Shown piece by piece: positions 17,488 through 25,040 of a stretch of DNA of 64,000 nt. Below the pieces are notes generated by a model that saw only the letters and a list, made by a program, of their open reading frames with translations, had not been told where the DNA came from and did not search any database. This DNA is from Clostridiaceae bacterium (GTDB lineage Bacteria > Bacillota > Clostridia > Lachnospirales > Lachnospiraceae). Where the stretch lies: positions 310,001 through 374,000 of the forward strand of contig CABJBA010000001.1 in assembly GCA_902363735.1 (NCBI GenBank), given 5' to 3'. The position numbers and the translations under genes are program-made. How positions within the stretch are numbered: the stretch's first letter is position 1; every line of letters starts with the position of its first letter.

Positions 17488-18006
17488 CTATTTAACAGGT
17501 ATAACAGTATCTAATAAGTCCAATCGTTTTAAAATATTGATATACTCTGCGACACACACATAGTTTTGAAGGTCTTTTTCATCCAACCCCCGAAAATAAT
17601 AAAGTTCATCCCAAAGCACTGTGCTTCCTTCAACCATAAAAAATCCGGTAACCATATCCAGTCCGACAAAGATTTTAGTAATTTCACCGCCGCAAACGTC
17701 TATAAAATCTTTATTTTTCGTTTGATACAATCCTTCGCCATTTCCACAATCTTCAAGAAAAAATGTTCTTGGTACGGGAGCCGTTTCCTGAGGCAGTTTT
17801 TCAGCATAAGGTGGATTCAGAGTAACATTACCAATCACTGCATCAGAGGCTTTTTTTTCATATATCTCGGTTAACACATACTTATCCTGCAGATAGTGAA
17901 GCAGTTCTTTTCCTGATTTTCTGTTTGGTTTCAGCTTTTCCTTATAATACAGCCAAGTTGACTTCCATTCTTCAAGTATCTCTTTAGTCAGTTCTTGTGT
18001 TATCAT
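17488..18006 (-). CDS. Hypothetical protein (172 aa)
   Basis: I do not recognise this 172-residue cytoplasmic protein. The N-terminal third is helical and charged (LTKEILEEWKSTWLYYKEK, residues 6-24), the middle is GVTLNPPYAEKLP-like, and the C-terminal third contains an aromatic-rich segment WDELYYFRGLDEKDLQNY. There is no signal peptide or transmembrane segment. The ATG at 18006 follows GGAGGT at a long 11-nt spacing. No operon partner is evident; 18007-18193 upstream contains no convincing gene. It may be an immunity-like or accessory-genome protein, but that is a guess. Confidence 0.5.
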   Translation of the reverse strand: MITQELTKEILEEWKSTWLYYKEKLKPNRKSGKELLHYLQDKYVLTEIYEKKASDAVIGNVTLNPPYAEKLPQETAPVPRTFFLEDCGNGEGLYQTKNKDFIDVCGGEITKIFVGLDMVTGFFMVEGSTVLWDELYYFRGLDEKDLQNYVCVAEYINILKRLDLLDTVIPVK

Positions 18007-18193
18007 TCTCTACGTCTACCTCCGCCTTCACTTGTTTGTTCACCTTTCAAACTCAATGTTGCAGTGTATTTCTCAGCCCTGCAGCCACAGCACACATGGA
18101 TTTCCTTTCCTGTTCTTTGAAAGAAGACTGGGCAGATCCTGATTTTTCAAATATTATATTATCGAAGTTAAATCTATTAACTTCATATTACGC

Positions 18194-18340
18194 TTATTTT
18201 AAATGGATAAGGTTTATAACTCCATCAGAATCAGATACTGTAAAAACTGTATTATCTTTATATTCCATTTTTTGTGAAAAACTCAAACTATATCCTAAGT
18301 TTGCGCTGTACCCAAGTACGCTGGCCACCACCTCTTTCAT
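18194..18340 (-). CDS. Translationally coupled 48-aa ORF
   Basis: The ATG at 18340 overlaps the stop of the FUSC-like gene as ATGA, and the frame encodes MKEVVASVLGYSANLGYSLS and 28 more residues, ending INLIHLK. The one-base-overlap arrangement is the usual sign of coupled translation. The peptide is weakly amphipathic with no recognised domain. It may be a genuine small protein of the membrane-protein operon or the start of a gene now truncated; the DNA beyond its stop shows no continuation. Confidence 0.4.
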   Translation of the reverse strand: MKEVVASVLGYSANLGYSLSFSQKMEYKDNTVFTVSDSDGVINLIHLK

Positions 18341-18876
18341 TGAATTTCTTTTTCGGCTTCTCTTCTAAGCCACCTGTCAACTCGTTCTCTTTTAAAAAAC
18401 TCATTTACCGCTATAGCAAAAACAACTCCGACAGCAGTGTCAAACATTCTTTGAAAGGCATAATCAATATGATTAACAGGAGTATTAAACAGGATGATGC
18501 AAAGCACCACTCCGCCTGGCTGAACCGCCCCCGGCCATCGAAAAACAACTGATGACCACACTAAAAGGATTACCCCTAAAAATATCAGGATAACTCTAAA
18601 ATAATAATTCCCATTGGGAAAGGCTAAATGTTCGGCTCGAAAGATGCCTATTCCCAATAGGCCGCCGATAATTGTTCCCACAAGTCTGTTTCCGCCGCTT
18701 TTTTTGGAATCCTCAATTCCATTTCCCATTCCAAATATAACTCCAATGCAGGCAAACGTTGGATTTTCCCTAAAGGGAAGGTAAATGAGGGCAAGTATTG
18801 CTGTGGCTAAAGCAGTTTTTAAACTCCTTTGTCCAAAGCCAGGTATCAATGCATGAATCGGTTTATGACTGTTCAT
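18337..18876 (-). CDS. FUSC / aromatic-acid-exporter-like integral membrane protein
   Basis: A 179-residue membrane protein with about five hydrophobic segments: LKTALATAILALIYLPF, FACIGVIFGMGNG, RLVGTIIGGLLGIGIF, RVILIFLGVILLVW and MFDTAVGVVFAIAVNEFF. The RLVGTIIGGLLG repeat and the terminal R-motif are typical of the DUF939/ArAE (FUSC) family, here without the C-terminal soluble domain. The frame stays open to a TTG at 18933. I start at the ATG at 18876 because GAGGAA lies 9 nt upstream and an extended -10 (TGCTATAAT, 18957-18949) would put the transcript start only about 9 nt before the TTG. The substrate is unknown. Confidence 0.7.
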   Translation of the reverse strand: MNSHKPIHALIPGFGQRSLKTALATAILALIYLPFRENPTFACIGVIFGMGNGIEDSKKSGGNRLVGTIIGGLLGIGIFRAEHLAFPNGNYYFRVILIFLGVILLVWSSVVFRWPGAVQPGGVVLCIILFNTPVNHIDYAFQRMFDTAVGVVFAIAVNEFFKRERVDRWLRREAEKEIQ

Positions 18877-18948
18877 ATAACAAAGTTCCTCTGCTGTTTT
18901 TATTTTAAAATATTTCTTACCTATGTACTTCAAAATCTGATTCGATTT

Positions 18949-18957
18949 ATTATAGCA
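18949..18957 (-). promoter_or_regulatory. Extended -10 promoter of the FUSC-like gene
   Basis: Minus strand TGCTATAAT without an obvious -35, expected to start transcription near 18942. Confidence 0.5.
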
Positions 18958-19001
18958 AATAAAAAAGAAAAAATATAGTACTGATTATTTACAAGTACAA
19001 A

Positions 19002-19040
19002 CAGACCACTTATCTTCAAAAGTTTGAAAATAATGGTCTG
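19002..19040 (-). terminator. Terminator of the PHP-ROK-MFS operon
   Basis: CAGACCA and TGGTCTG at the two ends enclose a second complementary pair, TTTCAAA / TTTGAAG, around a short loop. It lies just past the MFS gene stop. Confidence 0.7.
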
Positions 19041-19067
19041 TATGGCTTCTGATTTATATAGATGATG

Positions 19068-20255
19068 TTAAAAATCAACAGCAGAACCCTTTTTTGATCT
19101 TTTAATAAGACGTGTTGTGCAGACAAACATTCCTATGGCACTAAACAGAAGCAGATAAGGCATCAGCCTAAAAGAAACACGTGCAAAAATCTGTCCAAAC
19201 AGAGGAGGCATCAATGTAGTACCGCTATAAGCAAATGCCATCTGAAGCCCCATGGCCACCTGCGCATTTTCCTTGTTAAAATAAACAGGGGTTTGATGAA
19301 GCATACAGGGGAAAATGGGTGCCAGCCCCAGCCCTACAATAATAAATCCTATCATTGTAAACAATGTGGGCAGAGGAAGTAACATAATAAACAGTCCTGA
19401 GATTAATAGAATACCCCCAATACGGATGAGGATTTCATTGCTCAGTTTCATGGAAATAAATCCGCTCAGGGCACGCCCAGCCGTAATTCCCAGAAAAAAC
19501 AGAGATACCCAGCCCGCTGCACTTTCTGGCCTGATGTCTTTTATATTTACCAAATAACTGGCTCCCCAAAGCATCATGGAGTTTTCAACCGATGTGTACA
19601 GGAAAAATGTCAGCATAGCAAAAATAGCACCCTTTGCCTTTAAGGGCGAAAACACCCCTTGATCTTTACTCATTTCCTGTTTATCATTTTTTTCGGACTC
19701 AAGACCCGGTTTTTCAAACTTACGCCACATAGGAAGAGAAAATAACAACAGTATAACTAATATAAACTGAATAACAGATATGCTCTTATATCCGCTTCTC
19801 CAACTGTAATCTGACTGAGTTAAGGCAGATATAAGAATCGGTCCCAGCATGGCTCCGATTCCCCATGAACAATGCAGCCAGTTCATGTGCTTTGCCTCAT
19901 AATGTTCCGCAACAAATTCATTTAACCCAGAATCTACTGCCCCTGCACCAATGCCAAGGGGGACGGCACATGCCAGCAGCCATAGAAAGGATGGAGACAA
20001 ATAAACCCCCAACAGTGCAATAGCGGTAAAGGTAACGCTGACAACAGTGACCTTACCGGTACCAAACCGCCGGATTACACGGTGTGAAAAAAGACTGGAA
20101 ATAATTGTACCGGTGGATATAATAATAGAAATAAACCCCGCGCTCCCCACCGGAACTCCATAATCCATATACATCAAGGGCCATGAGGAGCCAAGCAAGG
20201 AGTCGGGAAGTCCTAAACTGATAAATGCCAAATAAATCAATACTAAAAAAATCAT
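19068..20255 (-). CDS. Major facilitator superfamily transporter
   Basis: A 395-residue twelve-helix MFS permease, starting directly in helix one (MIFLVLIYLAFISLGLPDSL) and having the RRFGTGKV loop-2/3 motif and a charged cytoplasmic loop around residues 175-205. The LGLPDSLLGSSWP start and ECxxG-free core resemble the fucose/sugar-like FucP/YfkF branch. It overlaps the ROK gene by 4 bp (ATGA), so it is probably the transport part of a sugar or polyol utilisation unit, but the substrate cannot be read from sequence. Confidence 0.85.
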   Translation of the reverse strand: MIFLVLIYLAFISLGLPDSLLGSSWPLMYMDYGVPVGSAGFISIIISTGTIISSLFSHRVIRRFGTGKVTVVSVTFTAIALLGVYLSPSFLWLLACAVPLGIGAGAVDSGLNEFVAEHYEAKHMNWLHCSWGIGAMLGPILISALTQSDYSWRSGYKSISVIQFILVILLLFSLPMWRKFEKPGLESEKNDKQEMSKDQGVFSPLKAKGAIFAMLTFFLYTSVENSMMLWGASYLVNIKDIRPESAAGWVSLFFLGITAGRALSGFISMKLSNEILIRIGGILLISGLFIMLLPLPTLFTMIGFIIVGLGLAPIFPCMLHQTPVYFNKENAQVAMGLQMAFAYSGTTLMPPLFGQIFARVSFRLMPYLLLFSAIGMFVCTTRLIKRSKKGSAVDF

Positions 20256-21259
20256 ATAAGTTCTCCTCGTCTTAATCCAGACTGATAAACAGATACCGCC
20301 TGTGTCATCAATCCTGTCATAATGTCAAATTCCAAATCATCTTTATAAATAATATGGGGGAAAATATTGCGCAAAGCTTCCGTAGGAATTCCTTCCATAA
20401 TCATTTTTTTTACAGCTTCCGTAAAGAAATCGCCGTACAAAACTACATGCCTGGGGTTGAGGATACCGCAGAACACGCTTATCAGCCTGGATATGGCAAG
20501 CCCCACTTCCTGCGGTTTTTCATAGTCAACGGAAAGCCAATCAACACCAATGGGAGACAGAGATATCTCCCCTGCAAACCCACAAAACCCTTTTACTACT
20601 TTACTGTCAATAATGATACCCGCGCCGGGGCTGAAATACCTGGGAAAGTAAATCCCTACAATAGCAGAATCGGTTTCTGCATTTTTTCCGTATCCCGATA
20701 CAGCCGCATTGACATCATTTTCAATTATGACAGGCAAATGATATTTCTCCTGAAAATGCTTAATAAAAGAAACTCCCTGCAATTTTGTGTAATCATTAAT
20801 TATAATCACGCCATCCCGCTCTACACCAGGCAGGGAACAAGATAAAATGCTGATAGCCGGATAAGTATGCAGGGCCAAATCAATCATATTTTCAAAGCTC
20901 ATAAGCTGTATATCTTCAAAGTATTGTTCCGTCTGCCATACTACCTCCCCGTATAAATTCCCCACACTGGCACAAATACTATGTTTACTCTCCCGGGTTC
21001 GCGCCGATAACGCAAGCACATAAGCATGCTCTGCATTAAATGAGTAAAATTGTGACGGCCTTCCGCCGGTGGCAGAAAGCATTTCGCCAAGCATTACTTC
21101 CCCGCTGCGCACAAAATCATTTAATATATTTCCTACCGTTGCATAGCTAAGCCCTGTTGATTGGGCCAGATCCCTCACTGTGGAGGTTTTGCAGGAACAC
21201 AGCTTCCAAAGAACAGTCTGCGCATTGCTTTGTTTCATGTCCAACATGTTAAAACCCAT
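20252..21259 (-). CDS. ROK-family transcriptional regulator
   Basis: A 335-residue repressor-type ROK protein: an N-terminal winged helix (SCKTSTVRDLAQSTGLSYATVGNILNDFVRSGEV) followed by a sugar-kinase-like ROK domain with IIENDVNAAVSGYGK and the GFCGFAGEISL loop. The usual zinc motif is incomplete, with no CxCGxxGC cluster visible. I start at the ATG at 21259 because GCAGGTGA sits 5 nt upstream and the longer frame would overlap the PHP gene. It lies between the PHP and MFS genes and is the most likely protein for the large palindrome ahead of the operon. Confidence 0.85.
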   Translation of the reverse strand: MGFNMLDMKQSNAQTVLWKLCSCKTSTVRDLAQSTGLSYATVGNILNDFVRSGEVMLGEMLSATGGRPSQFYSFNAEHAYVLALSARTRESKHSICASVGNLYGEVVWQTEQYFEDIQLMSFENMIDLALHTYPAISILSCSLPGVERDGVIIINDYTKLQGVSFIKHFQEKYHLPVIIENDVNAAVSGYGKNAETDSAIVGIYFPRYFSPGAGIIIDSKVVKGFCGFAGEISLSPIGVDWLSVDYEKPQEVGLAISRLISVFCGILNPRHVVLYGDFFTEAVKKMIMEGIPTEALRNIFPHIIYKDDLEFDIMTGLMTQAVSVYQSGLRRGELI

Positions 21260-21278
21260 AAATATCACCTGCCTTAAT

Positions 21279-22172
21279 TTATATAATACCTGGTAAGCCA
21301 CAGCATCCCAGTTTAACCATTGGTTTTGTTTTTCCATGAAAGTCACTTCCGCAGGTGACAAATAAGCCAAATTGCCTTGCCTTGCCTAAAAACCACCGGG
21401 TCGTTTCAGGGAAGTGATAACTGCTGTAAGCCTCAATTCCATCAAATCCCAATGGAATTAATCGATCTGTCATGTCAAAATTTCCTTTTAGATTGACACC
21501 CGGATGGGCTAACACAGCCTTACCCCCGTTTTGATGAATCACGTCAATCACATCCCTCATATCAGGAAATGCCATAGGAACATAACAGGGCTTCCCCTGG
21601 GAACAATAGTCCCAATAGAAATTGACATATGGATTATCACTTCTGTTACCGCCTTTCCTGTAAGGCTGTAATAGATGGTTCTCAAGATATTTATCACTGT
21701 TCAGAAGAACCTGGGCAAAATGCTCTCCTGTCCAATGCTCGCTCCAGTATCCTCCGGCAGTTGCTCCATCAAGTTCCGTATCAGTAAGGTCAAAACCCAT
21801 TTGATTTACCAGTCGAAATCGTTCTTTTGAAGAATGAACACACTGTTTTCTCACATTTTGTTCAATGGCCTCAAAATCGGAACTTTCAAGATCAATGTCA
21901 TAGCCTAAGACGTGAAAATTGATATCCTCAAAAATACAGTCAATTTCTATAGCAGGATAAAAGAACAAACGGGTATTGTTTGCTCTTTCTATTGCTTCTT
22001 TGACTCTGACTGCTTCTTTGGCCCCTTTTACACAGTTATGATCTGTTATAGCCATTGTGGTAATTCCTGCATTAATGCACATCTGAATGAGAGCTGAGGG
22101 CGTATACTGGCCATCTTCACTGTAGCAAGAATGCATATGAAAATCCATTGGATAAAATCTATTTGTATCCAT
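21279..22172 (-). CDS. PHP-domain metal-dependent phosphoesterase
   Basis: A 297-residue PHP-fold hydrolase. Metal ligands are visible as MDFHMHSCYSEDG (HxH, residues 9-11), AITDHN, the mid-protein E and AHPG, and CGSDFHG near the C-terminus. Relatives act on 3',5'-nucleoside bisphosphates or sugar phosphates. The start is the ATG at 22172: GGAGGA is 6-7 nt upstream, and the GTG five codons earlier overlaps that site. It is the first gene of the PHP-ROK-MFS operon. An unusual insertion around residues 115-170 (HWTGEHFAQVLLNSDKYLEN) is longer than in YciV-type members. Confidence 0.85.
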   Translation of the reverse strand: MDTNRFYPMDFHMHSCYSEDGQYTPSALIQMCINAGITTMAITDHNCVKGAKEAVRVKEAIERANNTRLFFYPAIEIDCIFEDINFHVLGYDIDLESSDFEAIEQNVRKQCVHSSKERFRLVNQMGFDLTDTELDGATAGGYWSEHWTGEHFAQVLLNSDKYLENHLLQPYRKGGNRSDNPYVNFYWDYCSQGKPCYVPMAFPDMRDVIDVIHQNGGKAVLAHPGVNLKGNFDMTDRLIPLGFDGIEAYSSYHFPETTRWFLGKARQFGLFVTCGSDFHGKTKPMVKLGCCGLPGII

Positions 22173-22227
22173 AAAAATTTCCTCCACTTAAAATGTGTTG
22201 TTGGTCCTGAGCAATAACATTATATAC

Positions 22228-22270
22228 TATTACACCACTTATTATAATAGTTATAATAAGTGGTGTAATA
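22228..22270. promoter_or_regulatory. 43-bp perfect palindrome, likely ROK operator
   Basis: Two perfectly complementary 20-bp arms, TATTACACCACTTATTATAA and its complement, are separated by TAG. The element overlaps the upstream part of the PHP operon promoter (TATAAT, about 22222-22217 on the minus strand). Its position suggests a repressor site for the encoded ROK protein. It lacks a T-tract, so it is not a normal terminator. Confidence 0.65.
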
Positions 22271-22352
22271 ACTATATATTAATATTACAGCAAAGTCAAC
22301 TTCTTTCCTGATTTATAACAAAATAAGAATAAGGCCCACCCGTTCATTAACC

Positions 22353-22386
22353 TTGACATACAATGTCATGGTTAATATACTATAAT
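22353..22386 (+). promoter_or_regulatory. Promoter/operator of the WYL regulator gene
   Basis: TTGACA (22353-22358) with TATACT 17 bp on and TATAAT 22 bp on. The -35 lies inside the dyad TGACATACAATGTCA (22354-22368). A matching dyad, at the same 22-bp distance from a -10, precedes the ClbS-like gene. Confidence 0.65.
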
Positions 22387-22407
22387 AGTAGTACAGGAGG
22401 TAATCGT

Positions 22408-23304
22408 ATGAAAGAAAGCAGGCTATTTAAGATTGTTTACTGCATCTTGGAAGAAGGACGTGTTACTGCTACAGAATTAGCAGAAAAATTGGAAGTATCC
22501 GTCAGAACAATTTACCGTGATATCGATGTAATCAGCAGTGCCGGTATTCCTATTTATGTTACAACAGGAAGAAACGGAGGAATACAGATTCTTGATAACT
22601 ATGTGTTAGAAAAAACCTTTCTTTCTGACAAGGAAAAGCAAGATATATTAGCAGCTTTACAAAGTTTATCTGTCATTGGAAATACTTATGAAAAAGAAAT
22701 GCTGACAAAGTTATCCGCACTTTTTAACACACATTCAGAAAATTGGTTTGAGGTAGATTTCAGCCGTTGGGGAAGCGGAACAACGGATAACACTAAGTTT
22801 GAATTATTAAAAAGGGCAACTGTTAATCACAAAATAGTAACTATTGTTTATGCCAGCTCTTACAATAAAAAAACAAAGCGGGACATCCAGCCTTTAAAAC
22901 TCTTTTACAAATCAAAAGAATGGTATGTAAAAGCCTATTGCAGAAAACAGCATGATTTTCGCCTGTTTAAAATGAATCGGATTATAAAGTGTGATATTTT
23001 AGACGAAGGCTTTATTCCTGTTGATTTTCCAAATTTACAGGACCATGAGCAGAATACCTATAACAGAATAGTCCTTCGTTTTCCTAAAGAGATGGCTTAC
23101 CGTGTTTATGACGAGTTTAAAGAGGACCAACTTACAGAGCAAGAAAACGGCGATTTAATAGCTGCTGCAGATATGCCAGAAGACTCATGGTTAATTGGGT
23201 ATCTTCTTTCCTTTGGATCATCTGTAGAGGTTATGGAACCTGTCTATTTACGTGGGATTTTGTCTGAGGAAGCAAAGAAAATTTACGAAAAGAACAAACC
23301 TTGA
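22408..23304 (+). CDS. WYL-domain helix-turn-helix regulator (YafY type)
   Basis: A 298-residue regulator with an N-terminal DeoR-like winged helix (GRVTATELAEKLEVSVRTIYRDIDVISSAGIPIY) and a C-terminal WYL domain (residues about 130-290) that usually binds nucleic acid or nucleotide ligands. The core here reads WYVKAYCRKQHDFRLFKMNRI. The start is the ATG at 22408 because ACAGGAGG is 6 nt upstream; the longer frame to 22363 has no site. The dyad operators ahead of this gene and of the next one suggest autoregulation plus control of the ClbS-like gene. Confidence 0.88.
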   Translation: MKESRLFKIVYCILEEGRVTATELAEKLEVSVRTIYRDIDVISSAGIPIYVTTGRNGGIQILDNYVLEKTFLSDKEKQDILAALQSLSVIGNTYEKEMLTKLSALFNTHSENWFEVDFSRWGSGTTDNTKFELLKRATVNHKIVTIVYASSYNKKTKRDIQPLKLFYKSKEWYVKAYCRKQHDFRLFKMNRIIKCDILDEGFIPVDFPNLQDHEQNTYNRIVLRFPKEMAYRVYDEFKEDQLTEQENGDLIAAADMPEDSWLIGYLLSFGSSVEVMEPVYLRGILSEEAKKIYEKNKP

Positions 23305-23334
23305 CATAGGGTGTCAGAGTTTGTGTGCTATTAT
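23301..23334 (+). promoter_or_regulatory. Promoter/operator of the ClbS-like gene
   Basis: TTGACATAGGGTGTCA repeats the WYL-gene operator (TTGACATACAATGTCA) with three central changes. TATTAT follows at the same 22-bp distance. The element overlaps the last codons of the WYL gene. Confidence 0.55.
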
Positions 23335-23431
23335 ATCATCATAGTTATGAAATTTACTTGGAGATTTTATAACTATAATAAAACCGTATAATTTAATATT
23401 TGGTCTTAGTACCATAAGGAGGATCATCACT

Positions 23432-23968
23432 ATGAGCAGAGCAACTACAAAATCAGATATGATAAATGCCGCAATTACCAACTTTGAAAAAATGAATATA
23501 CTTATTTCCGAATTAACAGAAATAGAATTGTTAACTCCATTTAATTTTTCAGAAGATAATAAAAAGAAGGAGGCGCACTGGAACAGGGACAACAACCTTC
23601 GAGATGTTTTAATTCACCTCTATGAATGGCATCAACTTTTGATAAACTGGATCCGGTCAAATAGAAACGGAGAAAATGAACCGTTTATTCCCAGGCCCTA
23701 TAATTGGAGAACATATGGAGATATGAATGCAGGGTTTTGGCAGAAGCATCAAAACACTCCATTGGAAGAAGCAAAAGAACTATTAAAAAGATCCCACAAA
23801 GAAATTTTGGAGTTAGGTGAAGATTTTTCAAATGAGGAATTATTTTCAAAAGATATATATAAATGGGTTGGCGGAAGTACATTAGGTTCTTACTTTGTAA
23901 GTGTTACTGCAAGTCATTATGATTGGGCTATAAAAAAGCTCAAGGCTCATAAAAGAAATTGCAGATAA
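23432..23968 (+). CDS. ClbS/DfsB-family four-helix-bundle protein
   Basis: A 178-residue DUF1706 protein of the DinB-like fold. Family marks are the SRATTKSDMINAAITNFEKM start, NLRDVLIHLYEWHQLLINW, PFIPRPYNWRTYG and ASHYDWAIKKLK. The best-known member, ClbS, protects colibactin producers by opening the cyclopropane warhead; most relatives are uncharacterised stress proteins. An AAGGAGG site precedes the ATG. The matching operator makes it a candidate target of the WYL regulator next door, which fits a small damage- or toxin-response unit. Confidence 0.85.
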   Translation: MSRATTKSDMINAAITNFEKMNILISELTEIELLTPFNFSEDNKKKEAHWNRDNNLRDVLIHLYEWHQLLINWIRSNRNGENEPFIPRPYNWRTYGDMNAGFWQKHQNTPLEEAKELLKRSHKEILELGEDFSNEELFSKDIYKWVGGSTLGSYFVSVTASHYDWAIKKLKAHKRNCR

Positions 23969-24038
23969 TAAGAGCCTTTTCAAAAACACCTATTTGAGTT
24001 GTCTGCTTACCCGCCCATATTATCAGGAATCAGTTCAT

Positions 24039-24098
24039 ATCCGCCTGCCCTCTTTGGCTTTAAAAACAACTTCTTAGAGCCAAAGAGGGCAGGCGGAT
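24039..24098 (+). terminator. Unusually long perfect-stem terminator
   Basis: A perfect 21-bp stem (24039-24059 with 24078-24098), an 18-nt A/T-rich loop and nine T residues after it. It also serves the MBL gene ending at 24119 only if read backwards, where no T-tract exists. Confidence 0.85.
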
Positions 24099-24118
24099 TT
24101 TTTTTTAAGACAGCTTCT

Positions 24119-24919
24119 TTAAAGTAAAATCGTTTCCAAATCATCGGGAATATACAGATTGCCATGGAAATACTTTTCTCCTTCAGCCATATACAGTTCC
24201 TTACGCTGATGTAAAGACTTATCTTCTGTATGATACAAAACCAAATTTTCCACCATAAACTCCTGAGCTAACTGGCAGGCATCTTTCACTGTGCTATGAT
24301 GCTTTTCGTAAGGATGGAATACATCTGCCTGGGAATATAAGCAGAATGCTTCATGCAACAGCCAATTACTTCCTTCCACATATTCTTTTTCAGATATATT
24401 ATAGGGTTCATCACCACAGCAAGTCAGTTTTTTGCCTTTTTCCAGTTCCATGGCAAAGCCAAATTGCTTATCCTTTGTGGAATGAATATCAAAGAATTTA
24501 ACCCTGTGGCCGATAATCTCTTTTTCTTCTCCGTCTTCCACTATAATCAGATGCAGGCGCTGGTCAATATAACTGACCTCGCTTTTTTGAAGAACCATCT
24601 CTGCAATAGTCCGAAGAGTATGTATGACCTCCCAATGCCCATATATACTTGCCTCGCCCTCGTATTGGTCCTTCTTCATATATTGGCAGATCATCCTCAT
24701 CATCCAAATTGCACCAAGAAGGTGATCAATATGTTTATGAGTAATAAAAATATGATTAACCTTTTTCCAGTCGATTCCGGCTTTTTTCAGTTGACTTAAA
24801 ACACCATTTCCGCCTCCCGCATCCACCATAAAATATTTGTCAGCGTCCTGCAAAACAAAGCAGGTATTATAGCAATCCGTAACCAAAGCATTTCCTGTTC
24901 CTAACATTGTCAATTTCAT
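24119..24919 (-). CDS. MBL-fold metallo-hydrolase (ribonuclease Z-like)
   Basis: A 266-residue metallo-beta-lactamase-fold hydrolase. It opens MKLTMLGTGNALVTD like RNase Z and has the metal motif FITHKHIDHLLG (HxHxDH, near residue 60), the VDAGGGNG loop, CCGDEPYN supplying a later Asp, and a C-terminal YHTED. The exosite arm of true RNase Z is not evident, so a phosphodiesterase-type function is as likely. An AGGAGAG site precedes the ATG. It is transcribed alone, downstream of the P-type ATPase terminator. Confidence 0.8.
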   Translation of the reverse strand: MKLTMLGTGNALVTDCYNTCFVLQDADKYFMVDAGGGNGVLSQLKKAGIDWKKVNHIFITHKHIDHLLGAIWMMRMICQYMKKDQYEGEASIYGHWEVIHTLRTIAEMVLQKSEVSYIDQRLHLIIVEDGEEKEIIGHRVKFFDIHSTKDKQFGFAMELEKGKKLTCCGDEPYNISEKEYVEGSNWLLHEAFCLYSQADVFHPYEKHHSTVKDACQLAQEFMVENLVLYHTEDKSLHQRKELYMAEGEKYFHGNLYIPDDLETILL

Positions 24920-24974
24920 TTTATATACTCTCCTAAATTCATTTTAAGCCATTGACAAAAACCACTAAAAAGAG

Positions 24975-25002
24975 CAGAAAACAGCCCTTTCAAAAAGGCT
25001 GC
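24975..25002 (-). terminator. Terminator of the P-type ATPase gene
   Basis: Minus strand CAGCCTTTTTGAAAGGGCTG followed by TTTTC. Confidence 0.75.
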
Positions 25003-25040
25003 TTCCTACTCCTGTCCCATCAGGGATTATTATAAAATAC

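Noticed and set aside
23314..23595. A 93-codon minus-strand frame opposite the start of the ClbS-like gene
   Set aside because: It lies over the ClbS-like coding region and its promoter, has hydrophobic low-complexity content and no ribosome binding site.
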